Made by a program: the position numbers and the translations under genes. Of a stretch of 64,000 nt of DNA, positions 9,311 through 19,264 are shown in pieces (the first letter of the stretch is position 1; the number at the start of each line of letters is the position of its first letter). This DNA is from CAVYWD01 sp963772225. GTDB taxonomy: Bacteria > Myxococcota > Myxococcia > Myxococcales > UBA5297. The stretch lies in NCBI GenBank assembly GCA_963772225.1, contig CAVYWD010000011.1, positions 806,001 through 870,000 on the forward strand. Reading direction: 5' to 3'. A model generated the notes under the pieces. It was given only the letters and a program-made list of their open reading frames with translations, made no database searches and was not told the DNA's origin.

Positions 9311-9835
9311 ATGCGAACCTCGCTCGGGCTCATGCTCGCAGCAACGCTGGCGGCAGGCGCGGGATGCAAGCCGTCCCTGATCCCCTGCGAGCCGCGAACG
9401 GTCCAGCTCACGCTGTCGGCTTCCGAACACCTCAATCCGGACGACCAGGGGCGCTCGCTTCCCACGGCCGTCGTCCTCCTCCAGCTCAAGGACCTCTCGC
9501 GGCTGGAGAACGCCTCTTTCGCAGACCTGTGGCGGGACCCGAAGGCCACCCTGCAGGACGACCTCGTCCAGATCGAGGAGCTGACGCTCTCGCCGGCCGA
9601 GCGCCAGGACCGCGCGCTCACGGCGAAGCCCGGCGCGACGCACCTGGCGGTGGCAGCCCTGGTCCGAAGGCCCGTGGGAACCACCTGGCGCCTGGCCAGG
9701 CCCATCGCGTTGCCGCCCGAGCCGATGTGCACCGAGAAGCAGCCGCGGCTCCGGCCGCTGGAGCTCGCCATTCGCGTGGAGGAGTTCGAGGTTCGCAGCG
9801 CCGAGGAGCCCGCGCCCGACGCCGCGCGGAAATAG
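9311..9835 (+). CDS. tssJ: T6SS outer-membrane lipoprotein TssJ
   Basis: A 174-residue protein with a lipoprotein signal ending GAGC (Cys19), then a small beta-rich domain (VQLTLSASEHLNPDD...SLPTAVVLLQLKDLSRLENASF) typical of TssJ/SciN. TssJ is anchored in the outer membrane and holds the periplasmic end of TssM. The ATG at 9311 follows AAGGTG; a GTG four codons upstream is also possible. It precedes tssK by 48 bases. Confidence 0.88.
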   Translation: MRTSLGLMLAATLAAGAGCKPSLIPCEPRTVQLTLSASEHLNPDDQGRSLPTAVVLLQLKDLSRLENASFADLWRDPKATLQDDLVQIEELTLSPAERQDRALTAKPGATHLAVAALVRRPVGTTWRLARPIALPPEPMCTEKQPRLRPLELAIRVEEFEVRSAEEPAPDAARK

Positions 9836-9883
9836 CGAGGCGCGAGGGCGCTGGCGCGAAGGCGCCGACGAAACGAGGGGACG

Positions 9884-11326
9884 ATGAGCTCGCCATACCG
9901 CGTGGTCTGGTCAGAAGGCCTGCTGATGATGCCCCAGCATCTTCAGCAGCAGGACGGCTATCACGAGCAGCTCGCGGCGCAGCTTTTGCGCGCGGCCAAT
10001 CCGTATGGCTGGGGCGTCTCGAGGTTGGAGCTCGACCCCTCCGCGCTGCAATCGGGGCAGGTGCGCCTCTCCTCCTTCGCCGGCGTGCTCGCCGACGGGA
10101 CGCCGCTGTCCTTCGACGCCAAGGACGCCGAGAGCCCGGCGGCGCGGCCCATCGAGCCGGCGCTCACGCCCGGCAAGAGCGCGCTGGACGTTTTCCTGGC
10201 GCTGCCGCGCGAGCGCGAGGGCAACGCCAACTACGCCGGCCTGGCCGCGGCGAGCCCCGGCTCGTCGCCGGCGCGCTTCAAGGTCCGCGCGCGCTCGGTG
10301 CTGGACCTGGCGAGCCAGCAAGGCGCGGCGACGGTGGCCTTCGCCCACCCGAACCTGCAGCTCTTGTTCGGCGGCGAGCCCCTCGACGACTTCGAGTCGC
10401 TCAAGGTGGCCGAGGTGAAGCGGCTACCCAGCGGCGGCTTCACCTATGAAGAGTCGTACATCCCTCCCTGCCTGCGCGTCGGCGCTTCGGCCGGGCTCGG
10501 GGCCAAGCTCAAGCGCGTCTGTGCCACGCTCGTGGCCAAGCAGCGCGAGCTGGTCGCCTCGCAGCGCCAGCCCGAGGTGGGCAACGTCGACTTCGGCCCC
10601 TCCGACGTCGGGCGCGGGTTACAGCTGCTGGGCCTGAATCAGGTCATCCCGCTGGTGCAGCACCTCATCGCCGCGCCGGAGACCCCGCCACTTGCGGCCT
10701 ACCTCACGCTGGCGCAGGCCGCGGGCCTGCTCTGCACCTTCACCCCGGACGGCGACTCCTCGGCGCTCCAGGCGTTCCAGTTCACCGACCTGCGCAAGAC
10801 CTTCGACGCGCTCCTCGACGGCATCGCCCAGATGCTGGGCGGCGTGGCGAAGCAGCGCTACATCACCGTGCCCCTCGAGGTCCGCAAGGAGGGGCTCTAC
10901 GTCGGCTCGCTCCAGGACGAGCGGCTCACCTCGTGCCGGGAGTTCATCCTGGCGGTGCGCAGCAGCATGCCGGAGGAGCAGGTGGCCGACGTGCTGCCGC
11001 GGCTGGCCCGGGTGGCCTCCCGAAGCGAGATCCAGCATCTGTTCCAGGCGGCGTCGCCCGGGCTCGCGCTCAGCGTGACCCACCGCCCGCCCTCGGAGAT
11101 CCCGCTGCGGCCCGGCGTGGTCTACTTCCAGCTTCCCTCGAACGACCCGTACTGGAAGGGCATCGCCGCAGAGCGGGCCATCGCCATCTTCCTGCCGCCG
11201 CCGTTCGACCCTTCGCACACCCGCCTCGAGCTCTTGGCCATCCCCGGGCTCGGCTCGCAGGGCGGCGGCAACCGCGATGCGGGGTCGCAGCGGTTCGCGA
11301 GGAGCCGCGCCTCGTCGCTCAAGTGA
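9884..11326 (+). CDS. tssK: T6SS baseplate protein TssK
   Basis: The 480-residue product starts MSSPYRVVWSEGLLMMPQHLQQQD, the characteristic TssK opening (W.EG..L.PQHFQ), and has the usual family length. TssK trimers link the baseplate wedge (TssEFG) to the TssL/TssM cytoplasmic domains. The ATG follows a GAGGGG at about 5 bases. It is followed by tssL after 12 bases, so the two are probably co-transcribed. Confidence 0.96.
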   Translation: MSSPYRVVWSEGLLMMPQHLQQQDGYHEQLAAQLLRAANPYGWGVSRLELDPSALQSGQVRLSSFAGVLADGTPLSFDAKDAESPAARPIEPALTPGKSALDVFLALPREREGNANYAGLAAASPGSSPARFKVRARSVLDLASQQGAATVAFAHPNLQLLFGGEPLDDFESLKVAEVKRLPSGGFTYEESYIPPCLRVGASAGLGAKLKRVCATLVAKQRELVASQRQPEVGNVDFGPSDVGRGLQLLGLNQVIPLVQHLIAAPETPPLAAYLTLAQAAGLLCTFTPDGDSSALQAFQFTDLRKTFDALLDGIAQMLGGVAKQRYITVPLEVRKEGLYVGSLQDERLTSCREFILAVRSSMPEEQVADVLPRLARVASRSEIQHLFQAASPGLALSVTHRPPSEIPLRPGVVYFQLPSNDPYWKGIAAERAIAIFLPPPFDPSHTRLELLAIPGLGSQGGGNRDAGSQRFARSRASSLK

Positions 11327-11338
11327 GGGTGCTCAGGA

Positions 11339-11992
11339 ATGGATCGAATCCACGAAGTACTGGGCCCGTGCGTCGACTCGCTGATTCAGCTGCGCCAGGC
11401 GGCGCCTGAGACCCTGCCGCCGGCCGACCAGGTGCGCACGCAGGTCGCCGGGCTCGTCGACGACCTGCTCGAGCGGGCGGCTCAAGCGGGCTTCGCCCAC
11501 GGCGAGTGCCAGGACATCGCCTACGCGGTGGTGGCTCTGGCCGACGAGATCGCCATGGGCAAGTCCGAGGAGTTCCGCCTGGGCTGGCTGCGGCAGCTGT
11601 TACAGCTTCAATATTTCAACGAGAACACGGCCGGCGACGGCTTCTTCGAGCGCCTCCAGGAGCTGCGCGCCGACCCGCAGCGGGCAGACGTGCTGCGCGC
11701 CTATCACCTCTGCCTGATGCTCGGGTTCAAGGGCCGCTACCGGGTGCGCGGCGGCGAGATGGAGCTGATGCGCTTGGGCGAAGACCTGGGCCGACGCGCG
11801 CCTCCTCCCGAGCTGCTCTCGCCGCACATCGCCCGGGCAGCCCCCGCGCCGAGCGCGCGGCGCTGGCCCCTTCTCGCAGCCGCCGCGGCGGTGCTCGCCT
11901 CGGCGCTGCTCTTCTACGCGGGCTTGAAGCTCGCGCTCTCCTCCACCTCCGCGGCGGTGGCCGAGAGCTTCACGGCCCCGCGCAAGGGCTAA
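11339..11992 (+). CDS. tssL: T6SS inner-membrane protein TssL (DotU family)
   Basis: The 217-residue protein has a cytoplasmic helical DotU domain (AYAVVALADEIAM, FFERLQEL, YHLCLMLGFKGRY, all family hallmarks) and one C-terminal transmembrane helix (residues about 180-200). It lacks the OmpA-like peptidoglycan-binding extension that some TssL proteins carry. It forms the inner-membrane complex with TssM and recruits the baseplate. The gap to tssM is 10 bases. Confidence 0.95.
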   Translation: MDRIHEVLGPCVDSLIQLRQAAPETLPPADQVRTQVAGLVDDLLERAAQAGFAHGECQDIAYAVVALADEIAMGKSEEFRLGWLRQLLQLQYFNENTAGDGFFERLQELRADPQRADVLRAYHLCLMLGFKGRYRVRGGEMELMRLGEDLGRRAPPPELLSPHIARAAPAPSARRWPLLAAAAAVLASALLFYAGLKLALSSTSAAVAESFTAPRKG

Positions 11993-12002
11993 CGCACCCC
12001 CG

Positions 12003-15000
12003 ATGATCTTCCTCTTTTTCGGCGTCGCCACGCTGGTGCTCGCGCTGATCTGGACGGCGGTCCTGGTCCTCAAGCTGAGCCTGTTCTGGGCGGTCGCTGC
12101 CACCGCCCTCTTCGCCCTGGGCGCCGTCGCCTTCCTCGTTCTGCGGCGGCGGAAGAAAGCCCCGGCCGGCAAGAAAAAGGAGAGTCCCGAGGACGACGCG
12201 GGCGGGGACCCGCGGGCGCTGGCGGCGGCCCGCTCGGCGGTCGACCGCTCGTTCCAAATTCTGCGCAGCACCAAAATGGGCAGCGGGGCCATCTCGCTCC
12301 CGTGGTTCCTTTTGCTCGGCCCCCGGGCGGCGGGCAAGACCACGCTCTTGCGCAACTCGGGGCTGAGCTTCCCCATGCCGCCGCCCGCCCCGACCGGCCG
12401 CGGGGCGAGCTCGACTTCGCACTGCGACTTCTGGATGAGCAACGAGGCCGTCCTGGTCGACGCGAGCGGCCACTACGTCTCGGACGATGGCGCCCAAGCC
12501 GAGTGGACCGCCTTCCTCGACCAGCTGCGCCGCGGCCGCTCCGGCGACCCGGTGAACGGCGCCTTCCTCGCGCTCAGCGCCGCCGAGCTCGTCTGCGCGA
12601 GCGACGAATCCATGGCGAGTTTGGGCAAGCGGCTGCGGCAGCGGCTCGACGAGCTCGCGCGGCGCATGGACGCGGTGGTGCCGGTCTACCTGGTGGTGAC
12701 CAAGGTGGACGCGCTGCCCGGGTTCCTGGAGAGCTTCAGCGACTTCCGCCGCACCGACCGCAGCCAGCCCTGGGGCTTCACGTTCGACGAGCTGCAGGGC
12801 CAGCCCCGCGCGGCCCTCGAGGCCCGGCTGGACGAGCTGGTCGAGGCGGCCCAGGCGCGGGCCCTCCATCGGCTGGGCCAGGAGCGTGAGCTCTGGGTGC
12901 GCGAGCGGATCTACGAGCTCCCGCGGCAGCTCGGCGCCCTGCGCGGCCCCTTGGGCGGCCTGGTCGAGGAGATCCTCGCGCCGAGCCCCTTCCAGGAGCC
13001 GCCGCTCCTGCGCGGCGTCTTCTTCGCCAGCGCCGGACAGGACGGCGTTCTCCTCGACGGCGTCATGGCGGCGGCTGCCCAGCGCCTGGGCCTACCCGCT
13101 CCGCCGCCGCCCGGGTCCGAGGTCTCCCAGAGCAAGAGCTACTTCGTCCACGACCTGGTCACGCGGGTGGCGCTGGGCGAGGTGGGGCTTCTGCGGCCCA
13201 GCGCCAAGCGGGAGAAGCGCCGAGCCCTCCTGACCTATGCCCTGGTCGGGGCCACCTTTTTCGCCGCGCTCCTGCTCACCCTGCCGCCGCTGGTCTCGTT
13301 CCTGCGAAACCGCGACCTGCTCCAGGGCCTCTCGGAGTCGAGCAAGGCGATGGTCGAGCGCTCGGACTCGGCCGAGCTCGCCATGGAGCGCCTGGCGCCA
13401 CTGCACGACGCCCTCCTGCGCCTGCTCGATCACGTTAAGGACGGGGCGCCTTTCGACATGGGCTTCGGCCTGTATCAGGGCGACAAGGTGCTGCCCGCCG
13501 CGAGCGCCGCCTTCGCCGCCGCGGTGCGCGACCGGCTCCTCGCGCCCATCCTGCGCGACGACCTGGCCCAGCTCGCCGCCTTCTCCCAGAACTTCCGCGG
13601 CGGGGTCATCCCGCCGGTCGACGCCCGCTATTCGCAGGCCCTGGCCGCGCTGAAGCTCCACCTCCTGCTCAGCTCGCCGCGCGCGAACGACGAGCCGGGG
13701 CTGCGCGAGGCGGAGCAGGTCTTCGCACAAGGCCGCCTGATGGACCTGTGGCTCGCGCGCGGCGGCTCCCGGGCCACCGCCAGCTCCCGCGACGCCGTGG
13801 AGCGAAACCTCAAGTTGTACCTGCGCCTCGCCGCCGGCGAGCCCGCCTTCGGCGTGGCGCGGCAGTCGGAGCTGGTCGAGACCGCCCGGGGCGTCCTCGC
13901 GCGCGCGCCCTACGAAGACCTGGTCCTGGAGCGGCTGGTGGCGGCGGCCGACGGCCCGACGTATCAGCTGGAGCTTACCTCGCTCATCGGCCAGGCCAGC
14001 GCCGGGCTGCGCGGCGAGCGGAAGGTGCGCGGGGCCTACACGCGCCGCGGCTACGAAGAGGTGATCAAGTCGCGGCTCGCCGCCTCCGCGGCCGAGGACG
14101 ACGGCTGGGTCTTGGGCGACAAGCGCGGGGCCCAGGACCGGGCGCGCGTGGCGCGGCGCTACTTCGAGCGCTACATCGCCGCCTGGCGCGAGTTCATCTC
14201 CGGCCTGAGGGTCGACCCGCCCGACTCGAGCGCGCAGGCCCTGGAGCTGCTCCAGTGGCTCACGCGCGGAGAGCCGGCGCCGCTGCTGCGTTTGTTCAAG
14301 GCGGTGGCCTACAACGTCCAGCTGGTCGGCGACGTCGAGAAGCGGGCCAGGGCCATGGCCGAGGGCGCCAAGGACTCGGTGCTGGGCAAGGCGGCGCAGC
14401 TCTTCGGTGGCGGCGCGGACGACGCGGTGAAGTCCACGGCCAACTCCGTCCTGAAGGTTCCGGAGACCATCGGCCCTGCCGAGGTGGAGAGCGCGTTCGT
14501 CGGGTTCGTCGGCTTCGCCGTCCCCGCCGCGCCCGCCGACCCGAACGCCAAGCCGCCGCCCACCGCCCTCGACCTCTACCAGGAGCAGGTCATCGCCTTG
14601 AGAGACGCCCTCCAGCGCGAGGTCGACAGCCCCGGCGACGGCTCCGCGCTGGCGTCTATCTTGAGCGGGGCCCGGACGAAAGTGATGGCGCTCGTCGGCG
14701 GCCAGGAGGTGGGCTGGCGCCCGGTGCTCAACGCGCTGTTGTGGCCGGCGCTGGACGCCCTCAGCCAGACCTCGAGGCGGGAGCGCGTGGAGCACCTGAA
14801 CGAGCGCTGGTGCAGCACGGTCGTGGCGCCGTTCGAGGCCAAGCAACTGGCGCGCGCCTTCCCGTTCGCCGCGGACGGCCCCGACGCGGCCATGGCGGAC
14901 TTCGCGGAGTTCTACCGGCCCGAGACCGGCACCCTGTGGAAGTTCGTCCAGACGGAGCTCAAGGACGAGGTCGAGCGGGTCGGCGAGCGCTACCAGTTCG

Positions 15001-15560
15001 CCCGCAAGTCGGACGGCGGCTCGGCGTTCCGCCCCGCGCTCATCGAGTACCTGAACCGCGCGCACGACGTCTCCAGCGCCTTGTTCCCGCCCGGCTCGGC
15101 CGACCCTTCGGTCCCGCTCACCGTGCAGCTCAAGGGCGCCCAGAACACCTCGCAGATCTGGCTCGAGGTCGACGGCCAGCTCCTCGATCATCGCAACGGC
15201 CCCGAGGAGTGGCACGCGCTCAAGTGGCCCAACCCGGCCCGCACCGGCCGGAGCGCCGTGCGGGTGCGCACCCCGAGCGGCGGAGAGCAGGAGGTCCACA
15301 CCGACGGTGAATGGAGCTTCTTGAAGCTCTTGGCCCTGGCCACGGTGCGGCCCCAGCACGACCGCCAGTTCGTCGGCAGCTGGCACTTCGGCGGCGCCGC
15401 CACCGACGTCGAAGTCGTCATGCAGACCGCGCGCAGCGAGTCGCCGTTCTTCGACTGGCGCCGGCCCGACAAGCACCTGTTCCACGTCTTCCGAGACCCG
15501 GGGCTCGCCATGCCGCGCGACATCGCCGGCGGCGCGAAGAGCTGCCCGCCGAACCGGTAG
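12003..15560 (+). CDS. tssM: T6SS inner-membrane protein TssM (IcmF family)
   Basis: The 1185-residue protein has two N-terminal membrane helices (residues 1-48), a cytoplasmic P-loop domain with an intact Walker A GPRAAGKT (106-113) and a PVYLVVTKVD motif, a third membrane helix near residues 415-430, then a large periplasmic part ending in a beta-rich domain that would contact TssJ. Size and order match IcmF/TssM. TssM spans the periplasm and, with TssL and TssJ, makes the membrane complex. The intact Walker A suggests nucleotide binding is kept, which is not true of all TssM proteins. Confidence 0.97.
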   Translation: MIFLFFGVATLVLALIWTAVLVLKLSLFWAVAATALFALGAVAFLVLRRRKKAPAGKKKESPEDDAGGDPRALAAARSAVDRSFQILRSTKMGSGAISLPWFLLLGPRAAGKTTLLRNSGLSFPMPPPAPTGRGASSTSHCDFWMSNEAVLVDASGHYVSDDGAQAEWTAFLDQLRRGRSGDPVNGAFLALSAAELVCASDESMASLGKRLRQRLDELARRMDAVVPVYLVVTKVDALPGFLESFSDFRRTDRSQPWGFTFDELQGQPRAALEARLDELVEAAQARALHRLGQERELWVRERIYELPRQLGALRGPLGGLVEEILAPSPFQEPPLLRGVFFASAGQDGVLLDGVMAAAAQRLGLPAPPPPGSEVSQSKSYFVHDLVTRVALGEVGLLRPSAKREKRRALLTYALVGATFFAALLLTLPPLVSFLRNRDLLQGLSESSKAMVERSDSAELAMERLAPLHDALLRLLDHVKDGAPFDMGFGLYQGDKVLPAASAAFAAAVRDRLLAPILRDDLAQLAAFSQNFRGGVIPPVDARYSQALAALKLHLLLSSPRANDEPGLREAEQVFAQGRLMDLWLARGGSRATASSRDAVERNLKLYLRLAAGEPAFGVARQSELVETARGVLARAPYEDLVLERLVAAADGPTYQLELTSLIGQASAGLRGERKVRGAYTRRGYEEVIKSRLAASAAEDDGWVLGDKRGAQDRARVARRYFERYIAAWREFISGLRVDPPDSSAQALELLQWLTRGEPAPLLRLFKAVAYNVQLVGDVEKRARAMAEGAKDSVLGKAAQLFGGGADDAVKSTANSVLKVPETIGPAEVESAFVGFVGFAVPAAPADPNAKPPPTALDLYQEQVIALRDALQREVDSPGDGSALASILSGARTKVMALVGGQEVGWRPVLNALLWPALDALSQTSRRERVEHLNERWCSTVVAPFEAKQLARAFPFAADGPDAAMADFAEFYRPETGTLWKFVQTELKDEVERVGERYQFARKSDGGSAFRPALIEYLNRAHDVSSALFPPGSADPSVPLTVQLKGAQNTSQIWLEVDGQLLDHRNGPEEWHALKWPNPARTGRSAVRVRTPSGGEQEVHTDGEWSFLKLLALATVRPQHDRQFVGSWHFGGAATDVEVVMQTARSESPFFDWRRPDKHLFHVFRDPGLAMPRDIAGGAKSCPPNR

Positions 15561-15574
15561 GACCGAAAGAGACC

Positions 15575-17155
15575 ATGAGCTACGAGGATGCCAAGCAGCG
15601 CGCCCTGCCCTACCTCGCGCCCATTCCCGGCGCCTCGCCCGCGGGCACCTCGGCGAAGGCCGACCCGCGCTACGAGGCGGTCCTCAAGGAGATCGCCAAG
15701 CTCGACTCGCCCGTAGGCGGCGCCGTCGACTGGGGCGCGGTGTCGGCGCACGGCGGGGAGATCCTCACGGCGGCTTCCAAGGACCTCGCCATCGCCGCCT
15801 ATGTGGCGTACGCGCTCTCTGCGGCCCAGGGCCTCGCCGGCCTGGCCACGGGGTGCGCGCTCCTGGCCGAGCTGATGGAAGCCTTCTGGGGAGAGCTCTT
15901 CCCGGAGGTGAAGCGGATGCGAGGGCGGGTCAACGCCCTCTCCTGGTTCTTCGACCGCGCGGCGGTCTTCATCGGGGCCGCCAAGGTCACCCCGGCCGGC
16001 CGTCCGGCGCTCGACGACCTCGAGGCCGGCGCGCAGCGGCTCGCCGATGTGGCGCGCGCGCGTATGGAGGCCCAGGCCCCGTCGCCGCGCGCGCTCTTCG
16101 CAGCGGTCGAGCGACTTCGCCTGGCACAGCCGGCCGCGCCCGCAACCAAGGCGCCAGCCGTCTCCGACGCCGTGGCTCCCAGGGCGACGCCGGTTGCGCC
16201 CGCGGCCTTGGACTCCCCCGCCATCCCCGCGCCGCCTTCGGACCTGGCCGACCCCACCGACTTCCTGCGCGCGGCCGGCAACTCGCTCGCGCAAGGCGCC
16301 CGGCAGCTCGAGTCGGCGAACCCGGCCGACCCCGCGGGGTACCGGGTCTTCCGGGTCGGCCTGTGGCTTCACCTGAGGGCCGCGCCCCCGGCCGACGCCG
16401 ACAAGCGCACGCGAGTGCCCCCGCTCAACGCCGATCTCCACTCCCGCCTCGAGGCCATGTCCGCCGGGGCACGGTGGCTCGAGCTGCTCGACGAGTCCGA
16501 GTCGGCGCTCTCGCAGAGCCGCCTCGCCCTCGACTTGCAGCGCTTCACGGCCGAGGCCTTGCGCGGGTTGGGCGAGAGCCACAAGGCCGCCCGCGAGGCG
16601 GTGGTCCTGGAGCTGCGCGCCCTGCTGCAGCGCATGCCGGGGCTCCCCGCGCTGCGCTTCAGCGACGGCTCGCCCGTCGCCGACGCGGCGACCGCCTCGT
16701 GGATCGACTCCGAGGTGCTGGCCGCGCCCACCCGCGCCGCCTCGGCCCCGGCGCCCTCCACGCCCTCGGCGGCGGTTGCGCCGGGCGACGACACCGGGGC
16801 TTACGACGAGGCCCGAAAGCTCGCCGGCTCGGGCGGGCTCGCGCAGGCCGTCGCCTTTCTCCAGGCGGCCGTCGGCCGAAGCCCGTCGGGCGCGGGCCGG
16901 TTCCGCCTGCGGCTGCAGATGGCGCGCCTGCTCGCCGACGGCGGCCAGCTCGCCGGCGCGCGGGTGCTCTACGAGGCGTTGGAGGCCGAGGCCGCCGAGC
17001 GCGCGCTCGACGCATGGGACCCCGCGCTGGCCGCGGAGTGCGTCGCCGGGGCGATGGCCTGCGCCGACAAGAACGACAAGAGCGCCGGCGAGGGTGCGCG
17101 GCGGCGGCGGTTCGCGATGCTCGACCCTGTTGCCGCATTAAAGCTCGCGAGGTAG
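15575..17155 (+). CDS. tssA: T6SS assembly protein TssA
   Basis: The 526-residue product has an ImpA-type N-terminal domain (residues 1-130, with the signature LMEAFWGELFPEVKRMRGR and NALSWFFDRA), an Ala/Pro-rich linker, and a longer helical C-terminal part of the VasJ type. TssA coordinates baseplate binding and sheath/tube polymerisation. Start at 15575, with an ATG 14 bases after the tssM stop and an AAAGAG upstream. Confidence 0.9.
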   Translation: MSYEDAKQRALPYLAPIPGASPAGTSAKADPRYEAVLKEIAKLDSPVGGAVDWGAVSAHGGEILTAASKDLAIAAYVAYALSAAQGLAGLATGCALLAELMEAFWGELFPEVKRMRGRVNALSWFFDRAAVFIGAAKVTPAGRPALDDLEAGAQRLADVARARMEAQAPSPRALFAAVERLRLAQPAAPATKAPAVSDAVAPRATPVAPAALDSPAIPAPPSDLADPTDFLRAAGNSLAQGARQLESANPADPAGYRVFRVGLWLHLRAAPPADADKRTRVPPLNADLHSRLEAMSAGARWLELLDESESALSQSRLALDLQRFTAEALRGLGESHKAAREAVVLELRALLQRMPGLPALRFSDGSPVADAATASWIDSEVLAAPTRAASAPAPSTPSAAVAPGDDTGAYDEARKLAGSGGLAQAVAFLQAAVGRSPSGAGRFRLRLQMARLLADGGQLAGARVLYEALEAEAAERALDAWDPALAAECVAGAMACADKNDKSAGEGARRRRFAMLDPVAALKLAR

Positions 17156-17215
17156 GCTATGCGGGCGCTTAGCAGGTGAGGGGAAAGTTCCAAAACAACA
17201 ACCCAGGGAGAGGTC

Positions 17216-17716
17216 ATGGCCAGCGAAGGTTCTGTTGCGCCCAAGGAGCGGGTCAACATTCTCTATAAGTCGCACGTCGGGGACGTTCAGGAGGATGTCG
17301 AGCTCCCGCTCAAAATGCTGATGTTGGGGGATTACACCGGCAGGGCCGACGACAAGCCGGTCGAGGAGCGCAAGCCCATCAACATCGACAAGGACAACTT
17401 CAACGAGGTGTTGGCCAGTCAAAAAATCGGCGTGGACCTCACCGTCCCCGACCGCCTCTCGAACCAGAAGGACGCCGAGCTCTCGGTGAGCCTCAAGTTT
17501 TCGTCGATGGCCGACTTCGGCCCGGAAGGCGTGGTGAACCAGGTCCCGGAGATGAAAAGGCTCCTCGAGCTGCGCTCCGCGCTGACCGCGCTGAAAGGCC
17601 CTCTGGGGAACGTGCCGGCCTTCCGCAAGAAGATCCAGGCGCTCATCGCCGACCCCTCCGGGCGCGAGCGGCTGATGAAAGAGCTGAATCTCAAGTCCGG
17701 CGACTCGGCGCCTTGA
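17216..17716 (+). CDS. tssB: T6SS contractile sheath small subunit TssB (VipA)
   Basis: The 166-residue protein carries the TssB hallmark ELPLKMLMLGDYTGR and the conserved ...INIDKDNFNEVL segment, and matches the usual length. It assembles with TssC into the contractile sheath. GGGAGAGG precedes the ATG. A 60-base gap from tssA and a 27-base gap to tssC place it at the head of a tssB-tssC-hcp block. Confidence 0.97.
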   Translation: MASEGSVAPKERVNILYKSHVGDVQEDVELPLKMLMLGDYTGRADDKPVEERKPINIDKDNFNEVLASQKIGVDLTVPDRLSNQKDAELSVSLKFSSMADFGPEGVVNQVPEMKRLLELRSALTALKGPLGNVPAFRKKIQALIADPSGRERLMKELNLKSGDSAP

Positions 17717-17743
17717 TCGCCCTTTGATGAACTGCGAGGCCCT

Positions 17744-19219
17744 ATGAGCACTGAAACCCAGAATGATCCGAAGGCTGCCGCCGAGAGCACCTCGTTGCTC
17801 GAGGAAATCTTGGCCGAGAGCAAGCTGCGCCCGACCGACGAAGGCTACGACGTCGCGCGAAAAGGCATGCAGGCCTTCTTGGCGGAGATGTTGGCGCCGG
17901 CCCACCAGCAGGACAAGGTCGACAAGGCCGCCGTCGACGCGATGATCGCCGAGGTCGATCGCAAGCTGTCCGCGCAGCTGAACGAAGTCCTGCACGCGCC
18001 GGGGTTCCAGAAGCTGGAGTCGGCGTGGCGCTCCCTCAAGTTCACCATCGACCGCATCGACTTCCGCGAGAACATCCGGGTCGAGCTGCTCAGTGTCACC
18101 AAAGACGAGCTGCTCGCCGACTTCGAGGACGCCCCCGAGGTCACCAAGTCCGGGTTCTACCGCCTGGTCTACTCGAACGAGTACGGCGTGTTCGGCGGAA
18201 AGCCCTACGGCCTTCTGTCCACGAACTTCGACTTCGCGCCGGTGCCGCAGGACATGCAGCTGCTCTCCAAATGCGCATCGGTGGCGGCCATGTCGCATGC
18301 GCCGTTCATCGCCAATGCCTCGCCGCAGTTCTTCGGCTCGAGCAGCTTCGAGTCGCTGCCGGCGCTCAAGGACCTGAAGTCGCTGTTCGAGGGGCCGCAG
18401 TACGCGCGGTGGCACTCGTTCCGGGACTCCGAGGACGCGCGCTACGTGGGGCTCTGCCTTCCCCGGTTCCTCTTGCGCCTGCCCTACGGCGAGAGGACGG
18501 TGCCGGTGAAGTCGTTCAACTTCACCGAGGACGTCATCGGCCACCACGAGCGGTACCTCTGGGGCTACGCCTCCAACGCGTTCGCCACCCGCGTCGCCGA
18601 CTCGTTCGCCAAGTACCGCTGGTGCCCGAACGTCATCGGGCCGCAGGCGGGCGGCGCGGTGGAGGAGCTGCCGCTGCACCAGTACGAGGCGATGGGCGAG
18701 ATCCAGACCAAGATCCCCACCGAGGTGCTCCTCACCGAGCGGCGCGAGTTCGAGCTCTCGGAGGAGGGATTCATCGGCCTGACCTTCCGCAAGGGCGCGG
18801 ACAACGCGTGCTTCTTCTCCGCGAACTCGGTTCAGAGGCCCAAGGTGTTCGGGAACACGCCCGAGGGCAAGGCAGCCGAGACCAATTTCCGCCTGGGGTC
18901 CCAGCTCCCCTACATGTTCGTCATGACGCGGCTCGCGCACTATGTGAAGGTCCTGCAGCGCGAGCAGATCGGCACGTGGAAAGAGCGATCTGACCTGCAG
19001 CGAGAGCTCAACAACTGGGTTCGTCAGTACGTCGCCGACATGGAGAGCCCCGCCCCGACGGTGCGCTCGCGGCGACCGCTGCGCCAGGCGCAGGTGACGG
19101 TGGAAGACGTGGAAGGGCAACCGGGTTGGTATCGCTGCAGTCTGATGGTGAGGCCCCATTTCAAGTACATGGGCGCTTCGTTCACGCTGTCGTTGGTGGG
19201 CAAGCTGGACAAGGAGTAA
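17744..19219 (+). CDS. tssC: T6SS contractile sheath large subunit TssC (VipB)
   Basis: A 491-residue product with the TssC core (AWRSLKFTIDRIDFRENIRVEL, GYLVGDYEF-equivalent EYGVFGGKPYG, FLLRLPYG, and a conserved C-terminal VEDVEGQPGWYRCSL), at the expected family length. It is the main sheath protein and is disassembled by ClpV after contraction. Confidence 0.97.
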   Translation: MSTETQNDPKAAAESTSLLEEILAESKLRPTDEGYDVARKGMQAFLAEMLAPAHQQDKVDKAAVDAMIAEVDRKLSAQLNEVLHAPGFQKLESAWRSLKFTIDRIDFRENIRVELLSVTKDELLADFEDAPEVTKSGFYRLVYSNEYGVFGGKPYGLLSTNFDFAPVPQDMQLLSKCASVAAMSHAPFIANASPQFFGSSSFESLPALKDLKSLFEGPQYARWHSFRDSEDARYVGLCLPRFLLRLPYGERTVPVKSFNFTEDVIGHHERYLWGYASNAFATRVADSFAKYRWCPNVIGPQAGGAVEELPLHQYEAMGEIQTKIPTEVLLTERREFELSEEGFIGLTFRKGADNACFFSANSVQRPKVFGNTPEGKAAETNFRLGSQLPYMFVMTRLAHYVKVLQREQIGTWKERSDLQRELNNWVRQYVADMESPAPTVRSRRPLRQAQVTVEDVEGQPGWYRCSLMVRPHFKYMGASFTLSLVGKLDKE

Positions 19220-19264
19220 GCCCGGGGCAATGGAGCTCCGGTTTTCACGGGAGAGGACACCTCA

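Noticed and set aside
12886..15485. Long antisense frames across tssM
   Set aside because: Low-complexity Arg/Gly/Ala/Leu composition and no ribosome binding sites; the plus-strand TssM motifs are unambiguous.
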